The position numbers and the translations under genes are program-made. 6,036 bases of DNA. Origin: JAZRUF01 sp045652405 (GTDB lineage: Bacteria; Bacillota; Clostridia; Oscillospirales; JAAYXM01). Where the stretch lies: positions 1-6,036 of the forward strand of contig JAZRUF010000078.1 in NCBI GenBank assembly GCA_045652405.1. Direction: 5' to 3'. A model generated the notes under the pieces. That model was given only the letters and a program-made list of their open reading frames with translations. It did no database searches and had not been told where the DNA came from. The stretch's first letter is position 1. Every line of letters starts with the position of its first letter. Positions 5,768-6,036 of this stretch are shown piece by piece.

Positions 5768-5839
5768 AAAAAAAGACATAATTTTTAGACCGGTCATTGT
5801 TAGTTTTACAAAACCGGTCTGGGTCACTATGCTTTTTTT
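5768..5839. terminator. Bidirectional terminator after the recombinase
   Basis: A7-G-(A)-CATA (5768-5780) pairs with TATG-C-T7 (5828-5839), with one bulged A. Inside, AGACCGGT (5787-5794) pairs perfectly with ACCGGTCT (5813-5820), and TTGT/ACAA extends the inner stem. The A7/T7 flanks give a U run in either direction, so it can end the recombinase transcript and any leftward transcript. Confidence 0.75.
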
Positions 5840-5880
5840 AATGCAGATTGATGATATTTCTTTAAAACAACAGTAAATCA

Positions 5881-5909
5881 TTGACAAACACTCCCGAACA
5901 TGATACTAT
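5881..5909 (+). promoter_or_regulatory. Rightward promoter P2, reading out across R2
   Basis: A perfect TTGACA (5881-5886), a 17-base spacer and TACTAT (5904-5909) with TG one base upstream (extended -10). The start site would be near 5916, so transcription crosses R2 and leaves the window. It shares the TACTATATG word with P1. Lying between the two recombination sites, its direction would depend on the segment's orientation. Confidence 0.65.
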
Positions 5910-5943
5910 ATGTACGCTGTAAACATGGAACACGACTGTAAGA

Positions 5944-5977
5944 ATACCACATAATTTCGATTATGTCGCAGGGCATA
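5944..5977. repeat. dif-like recombination site R2, centre inverted relative to R1
   Basis: Left arm ATACCACATAA (5944-5954), centre TTTCGA (5955-5960), right arm TTATGTCGCAG (5961-5971), then GGCATA. The flanks run in the same orientation as in R1, but the centre is its exact reverse complement. Apart from the centre only two positions differ (5967 and 5971). It is 265 bases from R1 and just downstream of the P2 start site. Confidence 0.65.
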
Positions 5978-6036
5978 TTTTTTTCGCATCAGTTGTAACG
6001 AGCATTACATTAAAGAAAGAAACGCGGCAATTGCCA

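Larger units (their letters stand above)
5684..5966. other. Candidate invertible segment
   Basis: The segment is bounded by an exact 18-base inverted repeat, ACATAATCGAAATTATGT (5684-5701) and its reverse complement (5949-5966), which form the cores of R1 and R2. Inside lie two rightward promoters and a bidirectional terminator. No convincing gene is present in 5673-6036; the only open frames are 23 codons or fewer without ribosome sites. Inversion would redirect the right-hand promoter from whatever lies beyond the window edge towards the 3' end of the recombinase, as antisense. The last 59 bases after R2 hold a T7 run and a GGCAATTGCC palindrome (6026-6035) but no start codon with a good ribosome site. 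Confidence 0.4.

Noticed and set aside
5925..5954. Nine-codon frame MEHDCKNTT as a leader peptide after P2
   Set aside because: There is no ribosome site and it ends inside R2; length gives no support.
5679..5977. R1 or R2 as the chromosomal dif site
   Set aside because: There are two copies 265 bases apart next to a dedicated recombinase, the outer arm sequences do not match the usual Bacillota dif (right arm TTATGTAAACT), and the centres differ.
5679..5977. R1 and R2 as simple attL/attR direct repeats of a 265-base element
   Set aside because: Direct recombination needs matching centres, and all four central bases differ. It is kept only as an alternative, since a Tn916-like enzyme can tolerate non-identical coupling bases.
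5944..5985. R2 hairpin plus T7 run as a terminator
   Set aside because: The stem is only 7 AT-rich pairs and the T run begins 12 bases after it; the same stem in R1 lacks the T run.
1..6036. tRNA, rRNA, CRISPR array or insertion sequence with terminal repeats
   Set aside because: No cloverleaf, regularly spaced repeat set or transposase was seen on either strand.

Overview
The window looks like a low-GC Bacillota chromosome, most likely a gut- or rumen-type Clostridia. The evidence is AT-rich intergenic DNA, strong AGGAGG-type ribosome binding sites, consensus sigma-A promoters and the gene families present. No genus can be assigned from sequence alone.

Left half (1-3363): a carbohydrate-type locus. 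Two paralogous proteins of 321 and 320 residues, about two-thirds identical by hand count, flank an AraC-family regulator. The left paralogue (89-1054, minus) is divergent from the regulator (1275-2174, plus). The right paralogue (2336-3298, plus) follows it behind its own terminator and promoter. Both paralogues look like short, cytoplasmic, GH20-like TIM-barrel proteins, with an HxxMDEEGD motif where GH20 enzymes carry the catalytic D-E pair. The left paralogue is followed, 61 bases on, by the first nine codons of another minus-strand gene that leaves the window. A simple reading is that the regulator senses a glycan-derived ligand and controls the flanking genes.

Right half (3364-6036): a more AT-rich, mobile-element-like module. 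A HTH repressor and an ImmA-type HELGH metallopeptidase overlap as a minus-strand operon, the layout of ImmR/ImmA switches of integrative elements. The peptidase also has a membrane segment and a C-terminal His/Cys domain. Divergent from them, a perfect-consensus promoter drives a complete tyrosine recombinase (4830-5672). GTACAA-type motifs lie on both promoters, and a two-part hairpin in the recombinase leader can mask its Shine-Dalgarno sequence.

Downstream of the recombinase, 364 bases hold no convincing gene but are highly organised. Two 34-base dif-like sites (5679-5712 and 5944-5977) share same-orientation flanks, but their central bases are exact reverse complements. Between them lie two rightward promoters of the same design and a bidirectional terminator. 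The best interpretation is a recombinase-controlled invertible promoter segment, or a small recombination cassette, that sets expression of a gene beyond the right edge. This is inference from sequence architecture.
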